From Arachnopeziza araneosa (Eukaryota > Ascomycota > Leotiomycetes > Helotiales > Arachnopezizaceae), in contig QYAI01000020.1 in the NCBI GenBank assembly GCA_003988855.1, positions 372,001 through 436,000 on the forward strand: a stretch of DNA of 64,000 bases, given 5' to 3'. Positions 55,411 through 64,000 of the stretch are shown in pieces; the first letter of the stretch is position 1; each line of letters opens with the position of its first letter. Below the pieces are notes generated by a model. It had not been told where the DNA came from, ran no database searches, and worked only from the letters and a program-made list of their open reading frames with translations. Both the position numbers and the translations under genes were made by a program.

Positions 55411-57948
55411 ATGGCAAGACAACAGCCGTCAATAAATATTTTGATGGGAGAGCGTGCTGCTGGCCTCCCCGAGTTTCCATCATCCCCCAACCTTAACCTG
55501 GATCAGTGCGTACAACTACGACTCAAATATCTAGAGTACGACAACCCTAAAGGCAAGCGACACTGGGATCAGTTAGCTACGAACAGAAAGAACGATATCA
55601 AGGAGAACGTTGCGTTTGCAGAAAAGATCATTTTCGTTTTCGCAGAGGATTTACGCAACGCTCAAGGCCATGAGGCAGCAGATAGTATTAAATCGATCCT
55701 TTCGGCTTGGCATGCTCTATTCGATCGTTACGATGGACCTGCGCTTTCATCTGAACCCGAAGATGACACCAACTACCTTGCGAGAATAAAGATCCCCGAA
55801 GAGGTAGAACCCACACCTGTTGTAAGAACTGGTTGGAAGACGTTTCAGCAATGTACTCCTGGAGAACGAACTATTCAGCCGAAAATGCTACAGGTAGTCG
55901 AGAAAGCACTAATAAACCACTACACTTATAAGCAGCTCAACGCAGGCGACAATATCCGAGTATTAGTTCTACAACCAGGTGGTAATGATGATATGATTGT
56001 TTGTTCTCTGATAATAGTCCCTTACAGCAGGCCAGATATCGAGTATCGCGCTCTTTCCTATTTCTGGGGCAACGAGAACCCGTCTAAAGAAATAAGAATA
56101 CTCTCTGGAAATCCTCGAGCTCGAACTACGAAGTCTTTAAGGAATATTGGCTTCAAATCAGTATTGATCAGGTCAAATTTGGCGGCAGCTTTGAAGGCTC
56201 TAAGGGACCCTCACGATGAACGGATTTTATGGGTTGATGCTCTTTGCATAGACCAAGGCAATCCTGAAGAACGAGCAAAACAAGTCGCAAAAATGGATGA
56301 AATCTATACTAGTGCTAAGTCTGTTATTGTATGGCTTGGAGTAGGAGACGATGTGACGGACAGAGCCTTTGACTTTATACGTGTGATGCTCGACCTCGTC
56401 CAATTTGATGCGCTTGTCAAAGCAAAGTCTAGTGCAGCAAATTGGTACGCACTTGCTGAGGTCATGAGAAATCGCTGGTTCAGCCGGCGGTGGGTCATTC
56501 AAGAGCTTGCCCTTGCACAGAATGTCACAGTCCACTGCGGTATGAAAAAGGTCCATTGGAGAGATTTTTCGGATGCGATTGCACTCTTCGTCACCAAATT
56601 TAACGAAATCAAAGCCATGTTTCCACTACTTTTGGAATCGGACTTCCCTCAATATATGAATGAAGAACTGGCTGCAAGAATATCGAAGGATCCCGACCCT
56701 CTCGGCGATGTAAGAGCACTAGGTGCGAATATACTTGTCGAAGCGAGTAGCACTCTCTTCCGCAAATCAGATGATGGCGCAATAGTGGAACGGCTCTCTG
56801 GAGTCGAAACCCTCGTCTCTACACTGACAGCTTTTGAAGCATCAGATGCAAGAGATACCATTTACGCAGTTCTATCTCTTGCTAATGATACTGCCCCTAA
56901 GCAAAGCGATCGCTTAGTGTCAACCACCTCTCTCCCGCAGGAAAAACTGCATGGCATCTCACCAGATTATATCAAATCTGAAATTGACTGTTTTGTTGAA
57001 TTTGTACAGTACTGTGTTAGCAGTGGCTCCTTGAATATTATCTGCCGACATTGGGCTCCCGATTCTTCAAAAATGCTCCAGACACCCATGACGCTAATGC
57101 TGGATAGAAGATACCCATCTTGGATCCCATCTATTTCGGGAAGAGCTTATGGCGAACCTGAAAAAGCCCTCAATGGTCGAGTTAATGCGGATAGTCTAGT
57201 TGGAACACCAAAAAAGACCTATTATAATGCTTGCGGTAGTCGGCTAGCAATGGATGTTCAATTCAGAACGAACGAGAGCAAACCACCAGCAGAACAGAAT
57301 AGTATTGATCCTTCGAACAGACGCAGAGTTTCGATATTCTCACCGAGACCGAGCTTCGCAAGGACGCTAGTCGTGAAAGGTTTCAAAGTTGACAATATAG
57401 GCGAGCTAGGAGGTTGTGTTACTGAAGGAGTCATTTCTGCCGAGGCACTCCGAATGGGTGGTTTTAGACAATACTCAAAAGTGATAAATCCCGATAAACT
57501 CTGGCGTACAATGGTCGCAGATCGAGGACCCAACGGAACTAATGTTCCAAGCTGGTATGGACGCGCTTGGGAGTATTGCTTGGCTCATCAAACTCCGACC
57601 GGCAACATCAACACCGGAACCATGATCTCGGACCGTAGATCTGCTTCCATGGTAGTGAGCTTTGTAAGAAGAGTACAGTCGGTTATCTGGAATCGGAGAT
57701 TCTTCAGGTCGCCAAAGGAATTCTTTGGTCATGCTCCGCCTACTACGTCTAGGGACGATATTCTGTGTATTTTGTTTGGATGCAGTGTCCCAGTTGTGCT
57801 TAGAAGATATGAGGATTTTGATGGTAAGCACTGCTATTATGAGCTTGTTGGTGAGTGTTATATTCATGGTATGATGGATGGTGAGGCTTTGAGCCGGATT
57901 AGTTCTAATGAGCTGGAGTCAAGAACGCAGGTGTTTGAGTTATGCTAG
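55411..57948 (+). CDS. Heterokaryon incompatibility (HET) domain protein
   Basis: An intronless 845-aa frame starting at the first true ATG (MARQQPSINILMGERAAGLP). The HET domain begins near residue 205 with EYRALSYFWGNENPSKEI and continues with ERILWVDALCIDQGNPEERA, KMDEIYTSAKSVIVWLGVGD and the WFSRRWVIQELALA block. These are the conserved blocks of fungal HET proteins, which trigger a cell-death reaction when incompatible strains fuse. The N-terminal 200 residues, ahead of the domain, have no recognised motif. The C-terminal half resembles the usual HET tail, with regions such as DARDTIYAVLSLA and GCSVPVVLRR (ligand- or state-sensing role unknown). No ankyrin, WD40 or NACHT repeats are seen. 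HET genes are numerous and fast-evolving in filamentous ascomycetes. No partner gene of a known het pair is adjacent. Confidence 0.93.
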   Translation: MARQQPSINILMGERAAGLPEFPSSPNLNLDQCVQLRLKYLEYDNPKGKRHWDQLATNRKNDIKENVAFAEKIIFVFAEDLRNAQGHEAADSIKSILSAWHALFDRYDGPALSSEPEDDTNYLARIKIPEEVEPTPVVRTGWKTFQQCTPGERTIQPKMLQVVEKALINHYTYKQLNAGDNIRVLVLQPGGNDDMIVCSLIIVPYSRPDIEYRALSYFWGNENPSKEIRILSGNPRARTTKSLRNIGFKSVLIRSNLAAALKALRDPHDERILWVDALCIDQGNPEERAKQVAKMDEIYTSAKSVIVWLGVGDDVTDRAFDFIRVMLDLVQFDALVKAKSSAANWYALAEVMRNRWFSRRWVIQELALAQNVTVHCGMKKVHWRDFSDAIALFVTKFNEIKAMFPLLLESDFPQYMNEELAARISKDPDPLGDVRALGANILVEASSTLFRKSDDGAIVERLSGVETLVSTLTAFEASDARDTIYAVLSLANDTAPKQSDRLVSTTSLPQEKLHGISPDYIKSEIDCFVEFVQYCVSSGSLNIICRHWAPDSSKMLQTPMTLMLDRRYPSWIPSISGRAYGEPEKALNGRVNADSLVGTPKKTYYNACGSRLAMDVQFRTNESKPPAEQNSIDPSNRRRVSIFSPRPSFARTLVVKGFKVDNIGELGGCVTEGVISAEALRMGGFRQYSKVINPDKLWRTMVADRGPNGTNVPSWYGRAWEYCLAHQTPTGNINTGTMISDRRSASMVVSFVRRVQSVIWNRRFFRSPKEFFGHAPPTTSRDDILCILFGCSVPVVLRRYEDFDGKHCYYELVGECYIHGMMDGEALSRISSNELESRTQVFELC

Positions 57949-58388
57949 CTTTTAAGATGGCGTTTTGTTATTCTCCTGTCAGATTCTTGTGTTTTTGCTT
58001 TCCGGGCTGAGAGACAGGAGTACACTGGTAAAATGGCTTTTGTTAAATAGGCGCAACATAGCTATACAGCGGGCAGACGACTTTGGCCTATTGAAGACCT
58101 AGATTGGGCATTGTTCGGTTTAAAAATGTGCTTGATAGAATGAAAATACCAAAAGCCGTCCAACAGTCCCACAGTCACTAGATTTAGAAGATGGAAAGTG
58201 ATAGTGTAACGGTAAATGCTAATGAGCTTTTGCAAATTTACGTACAAGATTAAACAGCACTTGGTGCCGTCAATTTCAAGCAAGTGCATTGATTTCAACA
58301 AAGATTGAATTGATAGAGTGGAGAGTGAACGCCAAAAGGAATGTCGTGAAAGAAAGGGTAGTCCGACGCCGGACCTCAATGTCCATGA
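57949..58388. other. Convergent 3' region (HET / SDR)
   Basis: 440 bases with no ORF of note and no repeat seen. The two genes' 3' ends face each other. Confidence 0.5.
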
Positions 58389-59392
58389 CTAATTCCAGTT
58401 CTCAAGCTCTTTCTGAGTCCAATCATACAGCTCCCCAGCAAGTTTCGCATCTCTGTTACTCCTCACAATCGGCCCAATCTCACCAACTGGAAAGTAGAAT
58501 TCCCCATTAATCACTCCCTCTCTCTTACTAGTCGCGCACCAACACGTATTCCAAGCCCCTTCACCTTCCTTTGCTTCAGTCTTCACCCTCCCAATACTCC
58601 CAATCCACACGGTGGCACGTTTACCAAGAGTCAGGTTCTGAACCAACCCCGTGTTGAAAACGCCGGGATGCAGACTGACAAAGAGAATCCCTGAGTCCGG
58701 ATACCTCCGTGCTAGCTCTGCCGCATATAGAATATTGGCCAACTTGGATTGACTGTAACGTTGCCAAGATCCCGCCACGAGAAAGTTGGCCTGTGTGGTC
58801 TTGAGATCTTTGAACACAATGCCCCCAACAGGATGGCCTTGGTTTCCTTTGCTTGATAAACACACTACACGGACATCGGCTCCTGGCAGCTTTGCCGTTT
58901 CGATCATGGTTGGGAGAAGTAGTTTGATGAGGAGTGCGTGACTGAGGTGGTTGGTTCCGAACTGTATCTCGTAGCCGTCTTTGGTGAGGCCTGGAGGAAT
59001 TGCCATAACGCCGGCATTGCAGATGAGGATATCCAAGCGCTGGGACTGGGAGAGGAATTGCTTGGCTCCTGCTTGGATTGATGCCAGTGATGCAAAGTCC
59101 ATTAATAAGAATGTGATAGCAACGTTCGGGTGCTGAGTCTTTAGCTCTGCGATAAGCTCATTGGCACGGCTCTCAGATCTTCCGGTAAAGAAGATGTGTG
59201 CTGGGGAATGAGCTGCCAAAAGATGGATTGTGTTGGCACCTAGGCCAGCAGTTCCTGGAATATTATATCAGTTGAGAACTTATGGAATGTTGTAGAATAG
59301 AAAAGTATCGTGGGGTTCACATTACCTCCAGTAACTAGGATGATCTTTCCCGAAAGATCTCCTATATCTTTGTTAGGGTCGTAGGTAGGCAT
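58389..59392 (-). CDS. Short-chain dehydrogenase/reductase (retinol-dehydrogenase-like)
   Basis: Exons 59392..59326 and 59254..58389 (71-nt intron GTAATG..TTCCAG) give 310 aa. The intron splits the cofactor motif, rebuilt as ILVTGGTAGLGANT (residues 18-31). Further SDR signatures are LLMDFASLASI, ILICNAGVMA, VVCLSSKGNQ and the catalytic YSQSKLAN. The overall layout (about 310 aa, with NHLSHALLIKLLLPTM) is that of the retinol dehydrogenase/WW-oxidoreductase-like SDRs common in fungi. The substrate is unknown. The TGGTAGLG motif with the following GRSESRANELIAEL helix suggests NADP(H). Neighbours give no pathway. Confidence 0.9.
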
Positions 59393-60548
59393 GTTAAATG
59401 CTTCTGAGCAGGGTGGCTTTTGAATTCGTGTATTAGAGTTTCAAAAATGATCTAGTAGCTCACGGCTCAGAAAATTGGGGGTGTATCCTTAAATATTTGT
59501 GAAAACCCATGTTGAGAACCAACAAGACATTTCTGGTTTTGGAAGAAATATCAAGCCGTCGGTCGAACTTTTTAGCCGAAAACTCGCTTAATTCTTCAAG
59601 CGAGTGTTGTCATGACTCGTGGAATCGGACGAGAAATATATCATCGTGCCTTTGGCTCCCACGCTATTTATAGGTTATCTGAACAAATATTCAAGAAATT
59701 TGTATACCGGAATGTCAAAATGTTAGAAATATCAAGATTTCAAATCTTAGTTCCTGGTCACGTGGTCGAGTTTTAGACGTCTAACAGTTTAAGAATCAAC
59801 ATTGAAATTGGGAACTGTTGATAACACAAGCAATATTGAGAATCGACATTGAACTATAACACTGTTGAAACTTTAACTTACTTTCAGGATCGACATTGAA
59901 ATTTAATTCGCTTAAGGACATGGTTTATTTACTTGGAGAAATCAACATTGAATTTTGATATAATTGATAATACAAGCTTTTTTAAGAACCGACATTGAAC
60001 TCTGAAGTTGTCGAGGGTACATCCTGTTGTTGAGAATCGACAATGGGGTCTTGTTTTGTTTAAAGATACAACATCCTTTAAGAATCAACATTGAGCTCCA
60101 AAATAGCGAAGAAGATAACGTACTTTGAGAATTGACATTAAACTATAAAGTAGCTGAGGAGATAAGCTACTTTGGTAATCGGCATTGAACTCCGAAGTTG
60201 CTGAAGAGGTGAGTTGTTCTAGGAATCAACATTGAACTCCAAAGTTGCTGAGAATGTGAGTTGTTTTAGCGATGGACATTCAGGGCGACATATTAGACTT
60301 CGCGAAGTCGTTGGAACTTACCGACAATATAATCTACAGAAAACTGGAATAGTGAAATTTTAAGTTTTCGACTTTATAACGGACAAAAAGGAGAGATTAA
60401 GATTGTGAAGAGTAATTGACTTTGTAAAGAGTTTCTTTATGTATACGAGGGGCTATCGAGTCCTCGACTATCAACTGCTCTACCTAACGCCGAAAAATCG
60501 TTTTCCCCTTCAACTCTCAAAATACCAGCCCACCAATACATTCATATC
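59393..60548. other. Gene-poor region with tandem array (SDR / hypothetical)
   Basis: About 1.15 kb. The first 400 bases are the SDR promoter side. The rest is dominated by the array of about 47-bp units at 59790-60290. No ORF is supported. Confidence 0.6.
59790..60290 (+). repeat. Degenerate tandem array, period about 47 bp, about 11 units
   Basis: The core (A)GAATC(G/A)ACATTGAACT recurs about every 46-51 bases from 59791 to about 60282. The units at 60180-60270 are the best preserved (ATTGAACTCCGAAGTTGCTG then AGGTGAGTTGTT). Upstream units are more diverged and vary in length. There is no open reading frame through it. Confidence 0.85.
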
Positions 60549-61447
60549 TCACATGGAGCCACTTTGGCCAGGATAGTTTGCAGCTGGTGGTCCGAATCTC
60601 TCATTTACAATGAGAGGCGCAGGAGGCAACAGACCGCTGGTATCGACATTCGGAAACTTCATCTCTTGATTCTGACTATAATAGGTCAGGATGTCCACCG
60701 TTCGTCCAGCCGCAACCTCCTTTCCCCAGCTCTTGAAGAGAGCCCACAGATTCTTGAAAGACTCCCACGTGTGTGGATCGTCTCGGAGCTGCTCAGTACC
60801 CTCAACCCCCCTAGCCTCGATCCAGATGACCAGCAAACCGTGAGCTGCTTGTTGATACTTGATGCGGAAGTCTGGAAATAGTTCTCGAAGTTGGTAACAG
60901 GAGCCTGTGAGCGCTAGCTGGCAGTTGAACCCCTTGACCATGATTGAGTAGCAGGGCAAGCCGGTGCTAGTATTCCAGCCGTGTGTAGGCTCGAAACCGC
61001 GAGCCTGTTCGTCCAAAATTGCTCTACGTAGAGCAGCTCGATCATTCGCCTCGTTTCGAAGAATGGTCGCAAATTGGCTTTGTGGCGCCGGATGAACTGT
61101 TGGGCGAGTTGTATTACTCGCGCTGAAAGCTGATGGGTCGATAAACTCGGGAAAGCTGCCGGGAAAGGTAGCACCTGGCCCTATAGTCTATAAGTCATTG
61201 CAAAGGTAGTATTGAGTGTACTCATACAGAATCTCTTCCACGTCTCAAGCTCCAAGAAGTATTGTAGTACTGCTCCATCTCTATTTCTACTGGCCTTAAC
61301 TGACTTTAACTTGATTATCTCTTCTTGTACGGCTGCCCACAATTTAACCTGATTCGAATCCATAACTTCCGAAGGCGAACTCGGATTTTTGACTTTTCTA
61401 AACATGAGTGGGAGCAGAGAGTCGTAGATATATTTTTCTGCGGACAT
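60549..61447 (-). CDS. Hypothetical protein, unrecognised family
   Basis: Exons 61447..61228 and 61180..60549 (47-nt intron GTATGA..CTATAG) give 283 aa. The start ATG follows a CT/AG-rich leader. The product is soluble-looking, with no signal peptide or membrane segment. The N-terminal third is helical and Lys-rich (SSPSEVMDSNQVKLWAAVQE). The centre has aromatic/Gly segments (EPTHGWNTSTGLPCYSIMVK), and a helix-rich part follows (FRIKYQQAAHGLLVIWIEAR). The tail is Pro-rich (LLPPAPLIVNERFGPPAANY). I cannot assign a function. Frame continuity, clean splice signals and codon use support a real gene. There is a choice of two AG acceptors six bases apart (ATAG then TATAG); only the second keeps the frame. 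Confidence 0.75.
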
Positions 61448-62809
61448 TGTGACACTGAGTTCAGATGAGAGCAGATAATGTGAAGAAAGTTGCGAGTCCT
61501 GCGAAATAGATTGATAGAAGCAAGATGTTCGAAGATGGTGAACGGATGGACAACTGTGTCGCGAGATTTGAGTCAAGAAACCAAGGCGGCGAAGCGAGGC
61601 TGTATCTTTTTGGAATAACCCCTATGATGGATAGTCACCAGCGATTCACTCGTCTGTCCTAAGTGAGCGAAGTTTAACCGAAACAGATCAATAACAATAG
61701 GATTGGAATGCCTAGATAATACTGTAATCGTACTCGATAATTAATACTAAAAGGAACATAGCAAACAAAGCTTAAATGGGGCTGCAGCAAGCTGTTTCTT
61801 TAAGAGTAAGACGAAAGGAGCAAAGAAATCTCTGACTAGAGACGTGTAGATAAAAAGAAAAGAAAAGCAGCAAGAATTGAAAAGGGAAGGTTGCAGGACA
61901 GTTGATCATAGAGATGTTTTCCGGATAGAAAGTGGTGCGCCTTAACTCGTAAGTCCACTTCCCAGAACGATATATGTTTTATCTAAATACGAATCTCAGA
62001 TTTGGGCTATTTATTCGTTGAGATAAGAAAAAGACAACATAGTTTCATCAACCACAAGCATTCAAGCAAAGAATGCTCTAGAGTATTCAAGACTTGGATA
62101 GATCAGTCTTCAAGCTTGGTCTCGAGCTACTTCAGAAGATGGCTAGCACAATAGAACTTTCTCGACATTTATTTATGCCTAGCATATCATAGCGTCTAAA
62201 TAATCTAGCGGCAATCCTGACTTCAAGTCTTTGCTTCGAAAGTTGAGATAGAGTGGAGTGAGGTGTGTTTGAAGTCGAAATGGGGATTCCAGATAAGCGA
62301 GGCTACCAAGGACTTTATTGGCTTACCTAATGACAGCAAAAGCTCTAACTTAAGGGAGGTGTGAGACCGAATTACTAGCCTAGTAATGGTTGATATTTAA
62401 ATTACTATGATTTATCTTTCATGGTCAAAGGATTTGAATATTGAGGATCCGTGTACAATGTATTCTCAGGAGTATATTTAACGTCGTCGTTCCTCTCATC
62501 CTTTGAATGACCGTACAACCCCGCCTTATGTGTGTTCAATGGCAAAGCACCAAGATTGAGGGCTACTTTATATGGATGGTAGTTTTTGGTTTATATTTGT
62601 TGCGTTCGCCTCGGTATTCCTTGGGCGACTAAACAGCTCTACCATATAATATGTTACTACTCATATACTGCCTCTAAGCTGTTGTAGGAGACGCTCTACT
62701 TGAAAGTATAATGGAGGTTGTGACTGAAACTTTCATCTTAGTTTACCTGCCGCATATCTACTCAGAGATGGGCTGGGCAGTGGTTCTTCAAGATGGTGGA
62801 TATCATTAA
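61448..62809. other. Intergenic region (hypothetical / Maf-like)
   Basis: About 1.36 kb of AT-rich sequence with no ORF above 60 codons that looks coding, and no tandem repeat seen. It separates two minus-strand genes, so it holds the upstream region of the hypothetical gene and the 3' region of the Maf-like gene. Confidence 0.5.
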
Positions 62810-63705
62810 TCATTCCTCTTCGTCTTCTTCGTCAGATCCCGCATCACCATCCTGATTCAATACTACCTTTTCAACCAGCGACAATGTAGCCCTCAAAGGC
62901 AACCCAACAACATTGTCAAAGCTTCCTTCAATCCTCTCTACTAACAAGCTTCCCATTCCTTGAATACCATAACCTCCAGCTTTGTCCGCACCCTCACGCG
63001 TGTTAACATAAGCTTCAATCAATTCGTCACTGATATCTGTTGCGAAAATAACCTTCGTCTCCTCTACAACTGTCTCCAAATTATAGCCTGGATGGCGGGC
63101 ATCTTCTCTTGGTGCCATCACAACAACCGCTGTATAGCATTTATGGACTCTTTGATCCCGAAGCATTCTTAACATCATAATATGATCCTTCTCGCTTCGT
63201 GGCTTTTCTAATATTCGCCCACTATTGGAGACAATCACCGTGTCTGCTGCAACAACCAGAGCCGGATCTGGAATAGAAGCGGGTGTGTTCTCTATGGCGA
63301 CTTGGTAGACGTCCATACATTTTTGTATCGCGGTTTGAAGCACATATTCAAAAGGGCCAAGCTTTTCCTTAGATAGGTTCTCGGGTTTGGTTGATGGTAG
63401 GATTTCGAGATTTTTCAAGCCAAGCTTGCACAGTCAGATGTGGAATTGAAATTTTGATTAGGACATACCATAGAGAGAATCTGTTTCCGTCGAGGGCTTG
63501 CAGATGCCAGAATAACTCTTTTACTTCTCAATTGATCAAGCACGGGAATTGCTAGAGGGAAGGGCCCACGGGGTGGGGGCGGTTTGCTTGTTGGTGGTCC
63601 TGTCCCCAACGGCAAAGCTCCATGCTCTATCGCTGCAGCCTCATATGATGGCGGAGGACCTTTGGTATCATCTAGAGTCTTTGGAGTCTTGTATTTTTCA
63701 GTCAT
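62810..63705 (-). CDS. Maf-like nucleotide pyrophosphatase (Maf/ASMTL family)
   Basis: Exons 63705..63469 and 63424..62810 (44-nt intron GTATGT..TGCAAG) give 283 aa. The start is at the first ATG that gives MTEKYKTPKT. The Maf signature VILASASPRRKQIL (residues about 64-77) is followed by VVAADTVIV, the GRILEKPRSE block and the GADKAGGYGIQGMGS block. Maf proteins hydrolyse non-canonical or modified nucleoside triphosphates to monophosphates (house-cleaning) and include the N-domain of human ASMTL. The N-terminal 50 residues are a Pro-rich extension absent from bacterial Maf, with a PPSY motif (possible WW-domain ligand). The C-terminus is strongly acidic (DAGSDEEDEEE). The catalytic Asp of AADTV is intact. 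Confidence 0.92.
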
Positions 63706-64000
63706 TTTCGTGCGTGAATGATTGTTGATAGATAGTGACGCAGTGGCTGACGCTGGTCCCTGAAATTTGGTATACTGGTACAAGGGGACTTACAAGGCTG
63801 AAACACGGCCGTCTCCCAAACGGGAAAGGGCTGTTTCCCCGCGCATGTGACAGTGAGGAGCCTGAAGCTAGGTACTTAACGACATACGACAGATGTCCGA
63901 GGCTGCAGCATATCATATCTTCACAAACAATGTCCTTTGGCTGAAGGCCTTCCGCACGGGTGAAGCGCGCAGCAAATATGTCAGCATCACCAGCAAGAGA
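63706..64000. other. Upstream region of Maf-like gene, right edge
   Basis: About 295 bases. It should hold the Maf-like promoter. No complete ORF or repeat is seen, and any gene beyond the edge is out of view. Confidence 0.5.

Noticed and set aside
1..64000. tRNA or rRNA genes
   Set aside because: I looked for B-box-like GGTTCGAAT words on both strands. The few matches lay in coding exons or repeats and had no cloverleaf context. A tRNAscan run would settle it.
1..64000. A secondary-metabolite or defence gene cluster
   Set aside because: No PKS, NRPS, terpene synthase, P450 or transporter is present. The regulator, the two SDRs and the HET gene are spread among housekeeping genes.

Overview
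The window is nuclear DNA of a filamentous ascomycete (Pezizomycotina). Most genes are broken by short introns of about 44-60 nt with GT..AG borders. The gene set includes white collar-2, a HET-domain protein, a Zn2Cys6 regulator, a GH115 glucuronidase and an F-box protein. The sequence style suggests Leotiomycetes (Helotiales), but that placement is inference. I count 22 genes that can be named or placed in a family, or that are clearly spliced but unrecognised, plus three weak short ORFs. I recognise no tRNA, rRNA, CRISPR array or complete transposon.

Layout, left to right: a glycine-rich DUF1399-type protein (-); a Ted1-like metallophosphoesterase (+); a secreted GH115 alpha-glucuronidase (-); a BuGZ/ZNF207-like zinc finger protein (-); malic enzyme (+); a Zn2Cys6 transcription factor (-) divergent from a D-arabinitol-dehydrogenase-like SDR (+); an F-box protein (-); a PAP2-family membrane protein (+); RAD50 (-) divergent from WC-2 (+); an unrecognised protein (-); a UPF0658 Golgi membrane protein (+); a RidA protein (-); the PP4 regulatory subunit R2 (+); the GID-complex E3 ligase RMD5 (-); an STB6-like Sin3-binding protein (+); TIM10 (-) divergent from mitochondrial lysyl-tRNA synthetase (+); a HET-domain protein (+); a second SDR (-); an unrecognised protein (-); and a Maf-like nucleotide pyrophosphatase (-).

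Most genes lie in divergent or convergent pairs. There is no evident metabolite cluster. The arrangement looks like ordinary housekeeping synteny with a few accessory genes: GH115, the TF/SDR pair, HET and F-box. Exon junctions were read by hand from splice signals, reading frame and family resemblance. I checked that each spliced CDS is a multiple of three.

The least explained material is in the gene-poor gaps. A 45-bp minisatellite recurs at three places (about 19.0, 27.8 and 28.4 kb), the last two in opposite orientation. A degenerate array of about 47-bp period lies at 59.8-60.3 kb. A GGCTATATTCGG-type repeat lies at 17.3-18.0 kb. A 10-bp array lies at 38.5 kb, and a 35-bp duplication at 39.1 kb. 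Unusual gene structures are a GC-AG intron in the RidA gene, a possible compound first intron in RAD50, a NAGNAG acceptor in RMD5 and an in-frame 42-bp duplication in WC-2. I did not find a convincing new multi-gene system.
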